The position numbers were made by a program, and so were the translations under genes. 59,639 nucleotides of DNA from Chloroflexota bacterium (GTDB taxonomy: Bacteria > Chloroflexota > Ktedonobacteria > Ktedonobacterales > Ktedonobacteraceae). The notes under the pieces are model-generated. The model did not search any database, was not told where the DNA came from, and saw only the letters and a program-made list of their open reading frames with translations. Of the stretch, positions 8,506-17,128 are shown one piece after another. Within the stretch, counting starts at the first letter, position 1. Each line of letters starts with the position of its first letter. The DNA lies in NCBI GenBank assembly GCA_902812455.1, contig CADDZH010000018.1, positions 1-59,639 of the forward strand, read 5' to 3'.

Positions 8506-8535
8506 ATGTAGTGGCCTCCCTTGTGGGGGCCAGGC
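8506..8535. repeat. 30-bp dispersed repeat, copy A
   Basis: ATGTAGTGGCCTCCCTTGTG continuing GGGGCCAGGC. The second copy at 58754-58783 differs at a single base. GGCC...GGCC pairing can form a small stem (GTGGCCTCC with GGGGGCCA). Both copies are in 5' regions of genes, here 78 nt upstream of the binding-protein start. Confidence 0.75.
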
Positions 8536-8587
8536 TTTCACCCGTCACATGACCTTTGATAATGTAATACCCGGCTGTTCATACAAC

Positions 8588-8602
8588 TGAACCAAAGGTT
8601 CA
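8588..8602. promoter_or_regulatory. Palindromic operator TGAACC-N3-GGTTCA
   Basis: A perfect 6-3-6 inverted repeat directly after the -10 box of the importer promoter, placed at about +4 to +18 of that transcript. A bound repressor here would block the importer. No cognate regulator can be assigned; the MarR protein next door has its own different repeat. Confidence 0.65.
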
Positions 8603-8612
8603 TCTCTATAAA

Positions 8613-8641
8613 AATATAGGCGTGAGCAAGCCACCTGTCAA
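8613..8641 (-). promoter_or_regulatory. Sigma-70-type promoter of the importer operon
   Basis: On the minus strand -35 TTGACA (8641-8636), 17-bp spacer, -10 TATATT (8618-8613). It drives the solute-binding protein gene at 8427. Confidence 0.75.
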
Positions 8642-8662
8642 GGAAAATACGTCATCTACCAC

Positions 8663-8692
8663 TTGACAGCATATTCACTTTTCTCTTATAAT
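8663..8692 (+). promoter_or_regulatory. Sigma-70-type promoter of the MarR-exporter operon
   Basis: Consensus -35 TTGACA (8663-8668), 18-bp spacer and consensus -10 TATAAT (8687-8692). The -35 boxes of this and the divergent importer promoter are only 21 bp apart, so the two operons may influence each other. Confidence 0.82.
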
Positions 8693-8736
8693 TAGGTTGC
8701 CTAACAAATTAAATGCTAATTTAGTTACTAACCTAA
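8692..8736 (+). promoter_or_regulatory. Likely MarR operator region
   Basis: TTAGGTT (8692-8698) overlaps the -10 box and its inverted copy AACCTAA lies at 8730-8736; between them TTAGTTACTAA adds a second dyad. The site covers the transcript start just ahead of the MarR gene, which fits autorepression relieved by a ligand. Confidence 0.6.
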
Positions 8737-8752
8737 CTTAAAGGGGCAACCA

Positions 8753-9250
8753 ATGAAAACAGATATACCTGCTAGCGAAACCGCGCAGAAGCTCTTAAGC
8801 GCCCTTGAACGATTCCATAGGGCCAGGTGGCACGAACAGACTGTGGCGGGCTGCAAACCAAGCGAAATCAGGCTACTGTTCTGTGTCAAAAACGGCACAA
8901 AGTCCGGCGCTCCCATGAAGGTCTCGGAGATTAGCAAGCAGATGCATGTGACCTCGCCCACCGTTACACAACTGCTCAATAGCCTGGAACCGAATGGATT
9001 GGTCGAACGGCAGATCGACCCGGAGGACCGCCGCTCTGTAGGAGTCAGGTTGACACCGAAAGGCGAATGGGTCACCGAGCGCGCCTGGGAAGCCTTCTTA
9101 ACTGCTTTGCAAGGACTGATAGAATATCTGGGGGAGGAAGACAGCGAACGTCTGGCCGACCTGTTATTCAAAGTGCTTCGCTACATGGAGGAAAGACAGG
9201 CCAGCATAGAGCAAGCACGCTGGAGCGAAAGCAGGAGTGAGGAACTATGA
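8753..9250 (+). CDS. MarR-family transcriptional regulator
   Basis: 165 residues with a winged helix-turn-helix: MKVSEISKQMHVTSPTVTQLLNSLEPNGLVERQ is helix-turn-helix plus the wing start, and DPEDRRSVGVRLTPKGEWVT is the MarR wing. Long helices at both ends form the dimer. AAGGGG lies 7 nt before the ATG. Its stop codon overlaps the ATG of the exporter gene (ATGA), so the two are translationally coupled. The common role of this arrangement is to repress a multidrug exporter until a drug binds. The promoter and dyad at 8663-8736 support autoregulation. Confidence 0.93.
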   Translation: MKTDIPASETAQKLLSALERFHRARWHEQTVAGCKPSEIRLLFCVKNGTKSGAPMKVSEISKQMHVTSPTVTQLLNSLEPNGLVERQIDPEDRRSVGVRLTPKGEWVTERAWEAFLTALQGLIEYLGEEDSERLADLLFKVLRYMEERQASIEQARWSESRSEEL

Positions 9251-10986
9251 TCAAACTACTGCGCTTCATGAAACCGTATCGATGGATACTTATCCTCGTG
9301 GTCGCGCTCGCCTTTGGGCAGGCGCTGGCAAACCTGTACCTGCCTACGCTGATGGCCAATATTGTCGATTACGGTATTATCAAACAGGATACCGGCTACA
9401 TCTGGAGAACCGGCGGCGTGATGTTCCTGGTAGCGCTGGGGGGTACTCTGGCTGCGGTCATTGGTATTTTCATTTCTTCCCAGGTGGCCAGCGGCTTTGG
9501 CAAAATTATCCGCGCCAAACTGTTTACTCATGTGCAACGATTTTCACTGCACGAGTTCGATAAGCTTGGCAGTTCTTCTCTCATAACCAGAACCACCAAC
9601 GATACGACGCAGGTGCAGCAAGTGACGGTCATAGCCCTGAATATGATGATCACCGCCCCGATCACCATGGTAGCAGGCATCATCCTGGCGCTCAACCAGG
9701 ATGTCGGGCTTACCTGGATTCTGGCGGTCGCCATGCCCGTCCTGGTCGCCGTGATTGTGATCCTCTTTAGCAGGGCCATCCCGCTCTTCAGGAGCATCCA
9801 GGCGAAGCTGGACAAAATCAATCTCATCCTGGATGAGGGACTGACCGGCGTGCGTGTGGTACGAGCCTTTGATCGCCAGCGCTACGAGGAGCAGCGCTTT
9901 GACGTGGCGAACCGCGACCTGACGGACGTGACCATCCGCGTGAACCGCATGATTGCTATACTCATGCCATCTATGATGTTCGTGCTGAACGTTTCCAGCG
10001 TAGCAATTCTCTGGTTCGGCTCCATTCGCGTCAATAACGGGGATATGCAGATCGGAGCGATGATCGCCTTCCTGCAATACGCCATGCAGATTCTCTTCGC
10101 GCTGTTGATGGTTTCCATGCTGTTCATCTTCTTGCCGCGTGCGTCGGCTGCAGCCGCCAGAATTAACGAGGTGCTGGCGATAGAGCCTGAAATCAACGAT
10201 GCTGGAGATGTGAAGCGCGCGGGCGACCTGCGTGGCTATGTGGAGTTCCAGGATGTCACCTTCAGCTATCCTGGAGCTGAAGAGCCTGCGCTCTCTCACG
10301 TTTCCTTTAAGGCAGCACCCGGCCAGGTCACCGCCATCATCGGTGGTACAGGCTCGGGCAAATCGACTCTGATCAGCCTCATCCCCCGCTTTTACGATGT
10401 GGATAGCGGCCGTATTCTGATCGATGGCGTCGATGTGCGCGAGATGTCCCAGGAGTACATGCGCGCGAAAATCGGCCTTGTGCCACAAAAGGCCGTCCTC
10501 TTTTCAGGAACGATTGCCGATAATATCCGCTATGGCAAAGAAGACGCTACTGAAGAAGAGATCAGGCACGCGGCTGAGGTGGCCCAGGCCAGCGAATTCA
10601 TCCAGAAGATGCCAGACGGCTTTGATTCAGAGATTGCCCAGGGGGGAACAAACGTCTCCGGCGGCCAGAAACAGCGCCTTTCCATTGCCCGGGCACTGGT
10701 GAGAAAACCAGAAATTTACCTGTTTGACGACAGCTTCTCGGCGCTGGACTATAAAACCGACGCCCGGTTGCGGGCCGCGCTCAAGCAGGAAACCCGCGAC
10801 GCAACGGTGCTGATCGTCTCGCAGCGCGTCAGCACGGTCATGGACGCAGATCAGATTATTGTCCTGGACGAGGGACACGTGGCGGGTATTGGCACCCATC
10901 ATGAATTGATGGATAGCAGTGAGGTCTATCGTGACATCGTCTACTCACAGCTTTCCAGTGAAGAACTCGCGGAGGAAATCGCATGA
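9247..10986 (+). CDS. ABC exporter half-transporter with degenerate nucleotide site
   Basis: 579 residues: six-helix transmembrane domain (1-310) then an ATPase domain with Walker A GGTGSGKST (366-374), Q-loop Q414, signature VSGGQ (470-474) and Walker B YLFDD (491-495). Two catalytic residues are replaced: the Glu after Walker B is Asp495 and the H-loop His is Gln526 (VSQRVST). The same substitutions define the non-hydrolysing half of TM287/288- and BmrCD-type heterodimeric exporters. The next gene supplies the canonical half. Likely exports drugs or lipids under control of the MarR protein. It overlaps both neighbours by 4 nt. Confidence 0.94.
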   Translation: MIKLLRFMKPYRWILILVVALAFGQALANLYLPTLMANIVDYGIIKQDTGYIWRTGGVMFLVALGGTLAAVIGIFISSQVASGFGKIIRAKLFTHVQRFSLHEFDKLGSSSLITRTTNDTTQVQQVTVIALNMMITAPITMVAGIILALNQDVGLTWILAVAMPVLVAVIVILFSRAIPLFRSIQAKLDKINLILDEGLTGVRVVRAFDRQRYEEQRFDVANRDLTDVTIRVNRMIAILMPSMMFVLNVSSVAILWFGSIRVNNGDMQIGAMIAFLQYAMQILFALLMVSMLFIFLPRASAAAARINEVLAIEPEINDAGDVKRAGDLRGYVEFQDVTFSYPGAEEPALSHVSFKAAPGQVTAIIGGTGSGKSTLISLIPRFYDVDSGRILIDGVDVREMSQEYMRAKIGLVPQKAVLFSGTIADNIRYGKEDATEEEIRHAAEVAQASEFIQKMPDGFDSEIAQGGTNVSGGQKQRLSIARALVRKPEIYLFDDSFSALDYKTDARLRAALKQETRDATVLIVSQRVSTVMDADQIIVLDEGHVAGIGTHHELMDSSEVYRDIVYSQLSSEELAEEIA

Positions 10987-12902
10987 GCGAAGAACGGAAG
11001 AGACTGCAGCAACAGCGGCAGCAGATGAACCGGGGCCCCTGGGGAGCTATGGGCAGGCCGGTGGAGAAACCCAAGAACTTCAAAGCGACGGCTTTGCGTT
11101 TGCTTGGCTACTTCATGCCGGAGAAATTTCGCTTAGCGATCGTCCTCATCACCGCCATCATTGGCACTGTGTTCAATATTGTCGGCCCGAAAATCCTGGG
11201 GTTAGCGACCACCAAACTGTTCGAGGGCGTCGTCGCGAAGATCAAGTATATGTACTTGCTCAAGCAGAATCCGTTGGTGGCTCAACATATACCGGCTCCC
11301 AGCATCGATTTCCACTATATTGGCACGGTCTTGCTGATCTTGCTGGGATTGTACGTCATCAGCGCCATTTTCCTCTATCTCCAGCAGTATATCATGGCTG
11401 GCGTGGCACAGCGAACGATGTACCGCTTGCGTAGAGAGGTGGATGAGAAGCTTTCTCGTTTGCCGCTGAAATACTTTGACGGGCGCACGCACGGTGAAAT
11501 TATGAGCCGCGTGGTCAACGATATGGATAATCTCAGCTCGACGCTCCAGCAGAGCGTGACCCAGTTGATCACGTCGTTCGTGACGCTCGTGGGCGTGCTC
11601 GTGATGATGCTGACGATCAGCCCGCTCCTCAGCCTGATCGTCCTGGTGACCCTCCCGCTGAGCCTGTTTATCACGATGGGCATCGCCAAACGCTCGCAGG
11701 AGTACTTCCGCAGGCAGCAGCGAGCGCTTGGAGAACTCAACGGCCACGTCGAGGAAATGTACACGGGCCACAGGATCGTGAAAGCCTTTGGGCACGAAAA
11801 AGAAGCCATAGACGAATTTAATGTGCGCAACGAGCGGCTGTACAATGCCGGCTGGCGAGCGCAGTTCGTTTCGGGCATTATCATGCCGTTGATGCGTTTT
11901 GTCGGCAATATCGGCTATGTCTTCGTGGCCGCAGTTGGCGGCATCATGGTCATACAGGGCAGAATCGCTATCGGCGATGTGCAGGCCTTTATCCAGTATG
12001 CCCAGCAGTTTACCCAGCCAATCGCTCAACTGGCCAACTTCGCCAACGTGATCCAATCGGCCATGGCCTCGGCTGAACGCCTCTTTGAAGTACTCGATGA
12101 GCAAGAGGAAGTCCCGGATGCTGTCGATGCAAAAGTCATCGAGCATCCACAAGGCGCAGTCGAGTTCGAGCATGTCAAATTCGGCTATAGCCAAGACAAC
12201 ATCCTGATGCAGGATATGAACATCGATGTCAAGCCGGGTCAAATGATCGCCATTGTCGGGCCGACCGGCGCCGGTAAAACAACGCTGGTCAACCTGCTGA
12301 TGCGCTTCTATGAAGTCAATGGCGGCAGAATCCTGGTGGATGGCGTGGATATTAGAGAGATCAAGCGCGGAGCGCTACGCCGCATGTTCGGCATGGTGCT
12401 CCAGGATACCTGGCTCTTCAACGGAACCATCCGCGATAATATCGCCTATGGCCGCGAAAATGCTACAGATGAAGAGATCGTGCGCGCCGCCAAAGCAGCA
12501 TACGCCGACCACTTTATCAGGACGCTGCCGGACGGCTATAACACGGTTCTCAACGAGGAAGCTAGCAACATCTCGCAAGGGCAAAAGCAGTTGCTGACCA
12601 TTGCCCGCGCGTTCCTGGCCGACCCTGAGATCCTGATCCTGGATGAAGCGACCAGCAACGTTGATACCCGCACCGAGATGCAGATCCAGAAAGCGATGTC
12701 CGAACTCATGAAGGGCAGGACGAGCTTCGTCATTGCTCACAGGCTCTCCACTGTCCGGGACGCCGGCCTGATCCTGGTTATGGATCACGGCACGATCATC
12801 GAGAAGGGCACCCACGAGGAACTGCTCGCCAAAAACGGCTTCTATGCCGACCTGTACAACAGCCAGTTCACCGGGCGCGCCCTCCTCGAAGAAGTCGTGT
12901 AA
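10983..12902 (+). CDS. ABC exporter half-transporter with canonical nucleotide site
   Basis: 639 residues. A charged N-terminal extension (about 35 residues) precedes the six-helix membrane domain; the ATPase domain has Walker A GPTGAGKTT, Q in VLQDTWLFNG, signature ISQGQ, Walker B LILDEATSNVD with intact Glu and the H-loop IAHRLST. The SQGQ rather than SGGQ signature matches the TM288-type partner, so this half supplies the active hydrolysis site of a heterodimer with the preceding gene. ATG overlaps the preceding stop by 4 nt. Last gene of the MarR operon. Confidence 0.95.
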   Translation: MSEERKRLQQQRQQMNRGPWGAMGRPVEKPKNFKATALRLLGYFMPEKFRLAIVLITAIIGTVFNIVGPKILGLATTKLFEGVVAKIKYMYLLKQNPLVAQHIPAPSIDFHYIGTVLLILLGLYVISAIFLYLQQYIMAGVAQRTMYRLRREVDEKLSRLPLKYFDGRTHGEIMSRVVNDMDNLSSTLQQSVTQLITSFVTLVGVLVMMLTISPLLSLIVLVTLPLSLFITMGIAKRSQEYFRRQQRALGELNGHVEEMYTGHRIVKAFGHEKEAIDEFNVRNERLYNAGWRAQFVSGIIMPLMRFVGNIGYVFVAAVGGIMVIQGRIAIGDVQAFIQYAQQFTQPIAQLANFANVIQSAMASAERLFEVLDEQEEVPDAVDAKVIEHPQGAVEFEHVKFGYSQDNILMQDMNIDVKPGQMIAIVGPTGAGKTTLVNLLMRFYEVNGGRILVDGVDIREIKRGALRRMFGMVLQDTWLFNGTIRDNIAYGRENATDEEIVRAAKAAYADHFIRTLPDGYNTVLNEEASNISQGQKQLLTIARAFLADPEILILDEATSNVDTRTEMQIQKAMSELMKGRTSFVIAHRLSTVRDAGLILVMDHGTIIEKGTHEELLAKNGFYADLYNSQFTGRALLEEVV

Positions 12903-12907
12903 ATATG

Positions 12908-12973
12908 CGAGGGCAGGGGCAAGGGGTGGTGGGAGGTCGCGTGGAGGCCTTGCGCCTTGGCCTTATGCCCTCG
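12908..12973. repeat. Inverted repeat between convergent genes
   Basis: CGAGGGCA (12908-12915) and TGCCCTCG (12966-12973) are perfect inverted arms around a GC-rich middle with further GGGGTG/CACCCC pairing. It lies between the convergent exporter and amidohydrolase stops, so it may end transcription from both sides or be one of the local hairpin repeats; there is no T-run. Confidence 0.45.
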
Positions 12974-12988
12974 TCACCCCTCACACGC

Positions 12989-14347
12989 TCAGAAAGCAGG
13001 CAGGGTAAATCCCGCCTTGGTCACAACGTAATCGCGCGATTCGATGGCCATCCTGCGAGCGCGATCAAGATCGACATGGAGGAGGTACCCGTTGCGCTTC
13101 AGAGCTCGCCCAGCAATAAAGACCGAGTCGACATTGCCGGTATCCGCGCCCACGACCACGGCGCCGATAGGATCATTTATCGGCGTCACATTCAGGCGGT
13201 CTGAGCGCAGCATGATGATATCAGCCTCTTTGCCAGGAGTGAGCGAGCCAGTTTTGTGATCCAGCCAGTTGGCACGTGCCCCTTCAATGGTGGCAAACTC
13301 CAGCACATCCTTGACCGTCAGGAGCTTTTCGCCCTCGAAGCTCCCGCCGTAGAGCGCACGCTGGTTGACCAGGGCCCGCTGGCACTGGAAGGCCGCCCGC
13401 ATCTGGGTGAACATATCCCCAGGCACGTTTGTTTCCACATCCACGCTCAAGCTCAGGCGCGCACCCAGCCTGAGGATGCGATCAATGGGAGGCATACCAT
13501 GGCGCATCTGCATTTCGACGGCGGTAGCGATGGAGAACTTCCCTCCGGTATCGATGATGCACTGCAATTCCTCGTCACTGAGCGTGCAGCAATGGATGGA
13601 GGTGGTATCCGGGCCGAGCAAGCCCTCGTCATACATTTGCTTAATATCTCCCCGGAACCCGTTCTCGGCGACCCCAACATGCACGGTGATGGGTACACCG
13701 ACTTCGCGGGCCAGAGCCCAGTCATGCCTGACGACCTCCATTGTCGTCCAGCATGGCCCACGTGGAGCCAGGGCCAGGGTGAGAAGCTGATCCTCCGATG
13801 AGAAATACTGGGGGCGCAGCCGTTTGATATCGTCGGGGTGCTTTAAGCTGCTATTGAACCACCAGTCCGGCAGGGACGTGTTGGGATTCCCATAGCCAAA
13901 GACCGCTCGTATGCCTGAATCCTGGAGCGCCTGGATCGTGGCATCGCTATGCTCAGGCGTATTCTGGATATGCGACCAGTCCAGAATGGTAGTGATGCCA
14001 GCGTCGATAGCTCCCAGGGCAGCGATCAGATTGCCGATGTAGGCGTCCTCTGGCCGGTACACAGGTGCGAGCGTGCCTATAACGTCGGGGAAATAATTGC
14101 CGAGGATGCCATCGGCTGAGATGTTTCGTAGAATACCCTCCCACATATGGCGATGGGTGTCGATCAGCCCCGGCATGACGATCATGTCCGAAGCATCGAT
14201 GATCTCGGCGTCGGTCACCCCCAGATTCGGTCCAACTGCCGCGATTTTTGTCCCTTCGATCAGGACATCGGCCTGCCAGAAGTTACCGATCTGGTTATCA
14301 ACAGTGATAACACAGCCGTTTTGTAGTAGCGTTCGGTTAAGAGCCAA
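12989..14347 (-). CDS. Amidohydrolase (TrzA/MtaD-like deaminase/chlorohydrolase family)
   Basis: 452 residues of the metal-dependent amidohydrolase superfamily. The N-terminal beta domain ends in VMPGLIDTHRHMWEG, where H65 and H67 bind the metal; later ligands appear in TVHVGVAE, SIHCC and LSVDVETN. The C-terminal part GSLTPGKEADIIMLRSDR is typical of hydroxyatrazine/cytosine/S-adenosylhomocysteine deaminases. It would hydrolyse or deaminate a ring compound in the cytoplasm. TTG start at 14347 with AAAGGAGG 6 nt upstream. Convergent with the exporter. Substrate not assignable by eye. Confidence 0.9.
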   Translation of the reverse strand: MALNRTLLQNGCVITVDNQIGNFWQADVLIEGTKIAAVGPNLGVTDAEIIDASDMIVMPGLIDTHRHMWEGILRNISADGILGNYFPDVIGTLAPVYRPEDAYIGNLIAALGAIDAGITTILDWSHIQNTPEHSDATIQALQDSGIRAVFGYGNPNTSLPDWWFNSSLKHPDDIKRLRPQYFSSEDQLLTLALAPRGPCWTTMEVVRHDWALAREVGVPITVHVGVAENGFRGDIKQMYDEGLLGPDTTSIHCCTLSDEELQCIIDTGGKFSIATAVEMQMRHGMPPIDRILRLGARLSLSVDVETNVPGDMFTQMRAAFQCQRALVNQRALYGGSFEGEKLLTVKDVLEFATIEGARANWLDHKTGSLTPGKEADIIMLRSDRLNVTPINDPIGAVVVGADTGNVDSVFIAGRALKRNGYLLHVDLDRARRMAIESRDYVVTKAGFTLPAF

Positions 14348-14461
14348 GATTTACCTCCTTTGGGTACTAACTAACAGTAGAGCTTCACTCTACTAGACAG
14401 TAAAGATCGAGACCTGACTCGTAGCACAGTTTATCATATACTCCGTATGATGAACCTCCCA

Positions 14462-14584
14462 TCATTCAACCAATTTGTTAATAGTTTGAGATTCAGGTTC
14501 GCTTACCTGTGTGAGAAATGCTGTGAGCGCATCTTCGTAGGCCTGCGGGTCAACGTTCCAGGCCTGAGTATGATCGGCATTTAA
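14462..14584 (-). pseudogene. Orphan C-terminal tail of an alpha/beta hydrolase
   Basis: Directly behind the GNAT gene, and in another frame, the minus strand encodes 40 residues: LNADHTQAWNVDPQAYEDAL, then TAFLTQV and a polar end with TGA at 14464. The HT..W.VDP..Y...L..FL pattern is the catalytic-His C-terminus of alpha/beta hydrolases. No start or upstream part of such a gene is present, so this looks like the leftover 3' end of a replaced gene. The rest of the 14348-14580 gap holds only the amidohydrolase leader. Confidence 0.62.
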
Positions 14585-15387
14585 CGCTGCCACAAGTAGT
14601 TGTCTTCCACATAAAGATCGCTGAAGCCGAGGCCACGATAGAGATTATACCCCTGGTGAGTGGATTGCAACATCGCATAGCGGTAGCCGCGCGCACGGGC
14701 TTCAAGCAGCGCAGCAAGCGTAATGGCACGACCCAGGCCTTGCTTGCGAACGCGGGGTATAGTGCTGACGTCATAGATGCCCGCCAATCCGGCGGCCAGC
14801 AGCAGGGTTGAGGAGGTCACAGGTTCGCCATCCAGGTAGCCAACATAGTGCTGGAAAGGAGCATCCATAGCAAAACCAATGGCAGCATAGGCATCGAAGT
14901 AGGGGCGAGCTGCTTCCAGAGGAGCCCCAAAGCCTGTAGCAGAAGCGACGTACCAATCATGGAGTGTTGCCATATCCTGCACTCGCACAATCCGCAAGTT
15001 TGCGGGAACGTGTACTTCGCTCCCCAATGTTTCCAGGCTGGCTGTCATGACCGGGCGGCTCTCGATTTTGACCAGCCCATGCGCCTGCAAGTGATGTGCC
15101 AGATCTGCCGGCTGGCAGGCAATTGTTACTCGCCACCAACCGCTTCTAGCCCGCGCCTTGAGCAACTGCAACGTCTCTTCTATTCTTCTAGCGACTTGCT
15201 GGGGGGAAAGCTCGGTATGCAGGACTGTGGTCCCTGGAGGGCCATCGGCAATAAACCAGGTTAGTTCAGGGTCACGGTGGAATTCGCACTGGGGCAGCAC
15301 AGCAAATCCCGCAAAATAGGCAATATAGTTGGCCTCAGCGGCAGCCACAAGCTCAGCATGAGTTGGTTGTGTCAAAATCTCAGACAT
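14581..15387 (-). CDS. GNAT-family N-acetyltransferase
   Basis: 268 residues. The C-terminal half holds the acetyl-CoA pyrophosphate loop RVRKQGLGRAIT, followed by ALLEARARGYRYAMLQST and GYNLYRGLGF, the usual GNAT motif A/B run. The N-terminal half is a degenerate first domain (WFIADGPPGTTVLHTELS region), as in two-domain GNATs. It acetylates an unknown amine. The ATG overlaps the end of the DUF1786 gene by 8 nt, so these two are coupled and probably functionally linked. Confidence 0.88.
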   Translation of the reverse strand: MSEILTQPTHAELVAAAEANYIAYFAGFAVLPQCEFHRDPELTWFIADGPPGTTVLHTELSPQQVARRIEETLQLLKARARSGWWRVTIACQPADLAHHLQAHGLVKIESRPVMTASLETLGSEVHVPANLRIVRVQDMATLHDWYVASATGFGAPLEAARPYFDAYAAIGFAMDAPFQHYVGYLDGEPVTSSTLLLAAGLAGIYDVSTIPRVRKQGLGRAITLAALLEARARGYRYAMLQSTHQGYNLYRGLGFSDLYVEDNYLWQR

Positions 15388-16528
15388 CGCTTAATAACGA
15401 AGGCACAATCAAGGGTGCCAGCTCTGGATCATGGTCGGCAAGCGCGCGCAGCAGCCCGAAGCACCCGGCAATCATCATGTCTCCATGAGGAGTGGCTTCG
15501 TAGGGATGCAGGCCCGAGCCGCGCAGCAGCGCACGACGCGGGCCTGTCACCGATAAAAACGGAAAACCATTGCTAGACGAAGGTTGATCGAGTATCAAGG
15601 CTCCGTGACCGCTCGTGTTAAAGACCTCCTCATTCGTGAGCGTGCCATCTGCCAGTTTCACCAGCATATCCTCAAGCTGTGTGCGATTGATTTCTCCAGT
15701 GTGATGCTCGAAAATGCCCACAATACGCCCATCTACAAGATGAAATGCAAGCGTGTGAAAGTTGCCAACGTTGCAGAGGATGCTATCCTGCTGCTTGCGC
15801 ACAAGGGGATCTTCTAATGAGCCTAATGCCGCTGCCGACCCGGTATCCATCAGCAAGAGCGGAATAGTAGGTGAAGAGCCGCTCAATGCTTTGTAGCGAT
15901 CCGCGCTCCTGGCAATGGCTCGCAGGCGCGTGAGGTCTGGCGGTGTATCCTGAGCAAGGTAGGCAAAGGCGCTTGGTGTCGGATCTCTCTGCACTGTTTC
16001 GGCAATAAAATTAAAGCGGAAACGGCGATCGCTTACCCCCGGAGGAGCAGCGCCATGATCGAAGGCGGCAATAGCGAGTGCATCCACGCGGGGCTCGATA
16101 TCGAAGGCTCGCATGGCTGTGATAATGGCCCCGGCATCGAAGTCTTGCAGCTCGATATGAACGACATTGGGATCCTCTATGCGTCGTATCGCCTCAGCCT
16201 CGTCGATGATCTCAAAGCCCATCTGCTCGACCATCGAGAGATCGTCGTCGAACGTGCGGCCAGCTTCGGGCGTGACGGCAACGGGAAAGCCAGCCAGGGC
16301 ATGATCGCGAGCAGCCCAGTGAGATGGGCCACCACCCATAGTAACGCCTGTTAAAACAATTGCTTGCCCTCGTCCGGTTGCGCGCTTAATGCGTTCGGCG
16401 ACGATGACGGTGGGACTGGGCATAATCAGTTGGAAGCAGTTCTCGATGGTTTTGCCGCTCTCGAAGAGCAGGATATCCTGTGTACCTGTACCGACATCGA
16501 CGGCTAAGATACGTACTGGTGATGACAT
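15380..16528 (-). CDS. DUF1786 protein (ASKHA-like, function unknown)
   Basis: 382 residues. The N-terminal ILAVDVGTGTQDILLF is a phosphate-1-like loop of actin/Hsp70/sugar-kinase fold proteins; GVTMGGGPSHWAARDH and LLLMDTGSAAALG are further Gly-rich nucleotide-site candidates. The protein matches the DUF1786 family, sometimes labelled pyruvate formate-lyase activator without evidence. TAGGAG precedes the ATG. It forms a two-gene unit with the GNAT gene through an 8-nt overlap. An ATP-dependent role is inference from the fold only. Confidence 0.82.
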   Translation of the reverse strand: MSSPVRILAVDVGTGTQDILLFESGKTIENCFQLIMPSPTVIVAERIKRATGRGQAIVLTGVTMGGGPSHWAARDHALAGFPVAVTPEAGRTFDDDLSMVEQMGFEIIDEAEAIRRIEDPNVVHIELQDFDAGAIITAMRAFDIEPRVDALAIAAFDHGAAPPGVSDRRFRFNFIAETVQRDPTPSAFAYLAQDTPPDLTRLRAIARSADRYKALSGSSPTIPLLLMDTGSAAALGSLEDPLVRKQQDSILCNVGNFHTLAFHLVDGRIVGIFEHHTGEINRTQLEDMLVKLADGTLTNEEVFNTSGHGALILDQPSSSNGFPFLSVTGPRRALLRGSGLHPYEATPHGDMMIAGCFGLLRALADHDPELAPLIVPSLLSDV

Positions 16529-16602
16529 AGATGTGCTCCTAAAAAGGTCATAGGATGTTCCTCTCTAGGAGTATATCACTTTCCATGAGAGTATGAACTC
16601 CT

Positions 16603-16689
16603 TTAATAGAACCAGCGGGCGATTTGCGAGTAGTCGGCAGTGGCACCATCTTTGAGCAGTTGCAAGTCGGCAAAGACGGATTTCGTACT
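16603..16689 (-). pseudogene. Possible gene tail (unidentified)
   Basis: The minus strand has a 28-residue open stretch, ADSTKSVFADLQLLKDGATA then DYSQIARWFY and TAA at 16605. It is protein-like in composition but has no start and no recognised family. It may be the end of a lost gene ahead of the DUF1786 operon. Confidence 0.3.
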
Positions 16690-16793
16690 ATCCGCTTATG
16701 AAAGGTTTTTGCATCTAGCAGATGCTATAGCAGGTTTGTGATACACAGACAAACACAACCGGGTCTATAATTTATTATCCCGTCTAACAACAC

Positions 16794-16844
16794 TTGTATC
16801 CATGTTCGGAATCGTGTATGATCATATTAAGTACGTTATCGTAC
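16794..16844 (+). promoter_or_regulatory. Promoter with palindromic operator for the excisionase-like gene
   Basis: -35 TTGTAT (16794-16799), 17-bp spacer, -10 TATGAT (16817-16822), then a perfect inverted repeat GTACG-TTAT-CGTAC at 16831-16844, placed at about the transcript start. GGAGG follows at 16851. The layout suggests autoregulation by the HTH protein. Confidence 0.65.
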
Positions 16845-16862
16845 ATAGAAGGAGGTCAAACA

Positions 16863-17126
16863 ATGCTAGAAGAATACGAGCGCTGGATTACTAGCGCAGA
16901 GGCAGCAAAGATCATCACCAAGAATAGTGGCCACACTATCAGTGATGCGTATGTGCGCCGGCTAGCGCTCAATGGTAAACTCTCGAGCAGGATGATCGGC
17001 GGCAAAACGCGCCTGTTCAACCGTGCTGAAGTTGAGCAGTACACCGTAAAGAAGCGCGACCAGGGGAAGGGCACAGGAAAGGCGAAGCGAGAGGCGAGAG
17101 CTAGAAGAGAAAAGCAGGCTGCTTAG
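16863..17126 (+). CDS. Excisionase/MerR-like helix-turn-helix protein
   Basis: 87 residues with a short winged helix: WITSAEAAKIITKNSGHTIS, then AYVRRLALNGKLSSRMIGGKTRLFNRAEVEQY, the usual order of HTH_17/excisionase domains (helix, recognition helix, wing carrying the GGKxRLF turn). The tail is Lys/Arg-rich and should add non-specific DNA contact. ATG at 16863 has GGAGG 7 nt upstream; the frame extends further but without a site. Neighbour: an antirepressor-like gene. Such pairs occur in mobile elements, but no integrase or attachment site is present. Confidence 0.85.
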   Translation: MLEEYERWITSAEAAKIITKNSGHTISDAYVRRLALNGKLSSRMIGGKTRLFNRAEVEQYTVKKRDQGKGTGKAKREARARREKQAA

Positions 17127-17128
17127 CC

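Noticed and set aside
9544..10488. 314-codon open frame on the minus strand
   Set aside because: It is antisense to the first ABC exporter half, whose domains are unmistakable; composition is His/Asp-rich as expected for a shadow frame.
11202..12242. 346-codon open frame on the minus strand
   Set aside because: Antisense to the second ABC exporter half; no family pattern, and His/Gln/Asp-rich like other shadows.
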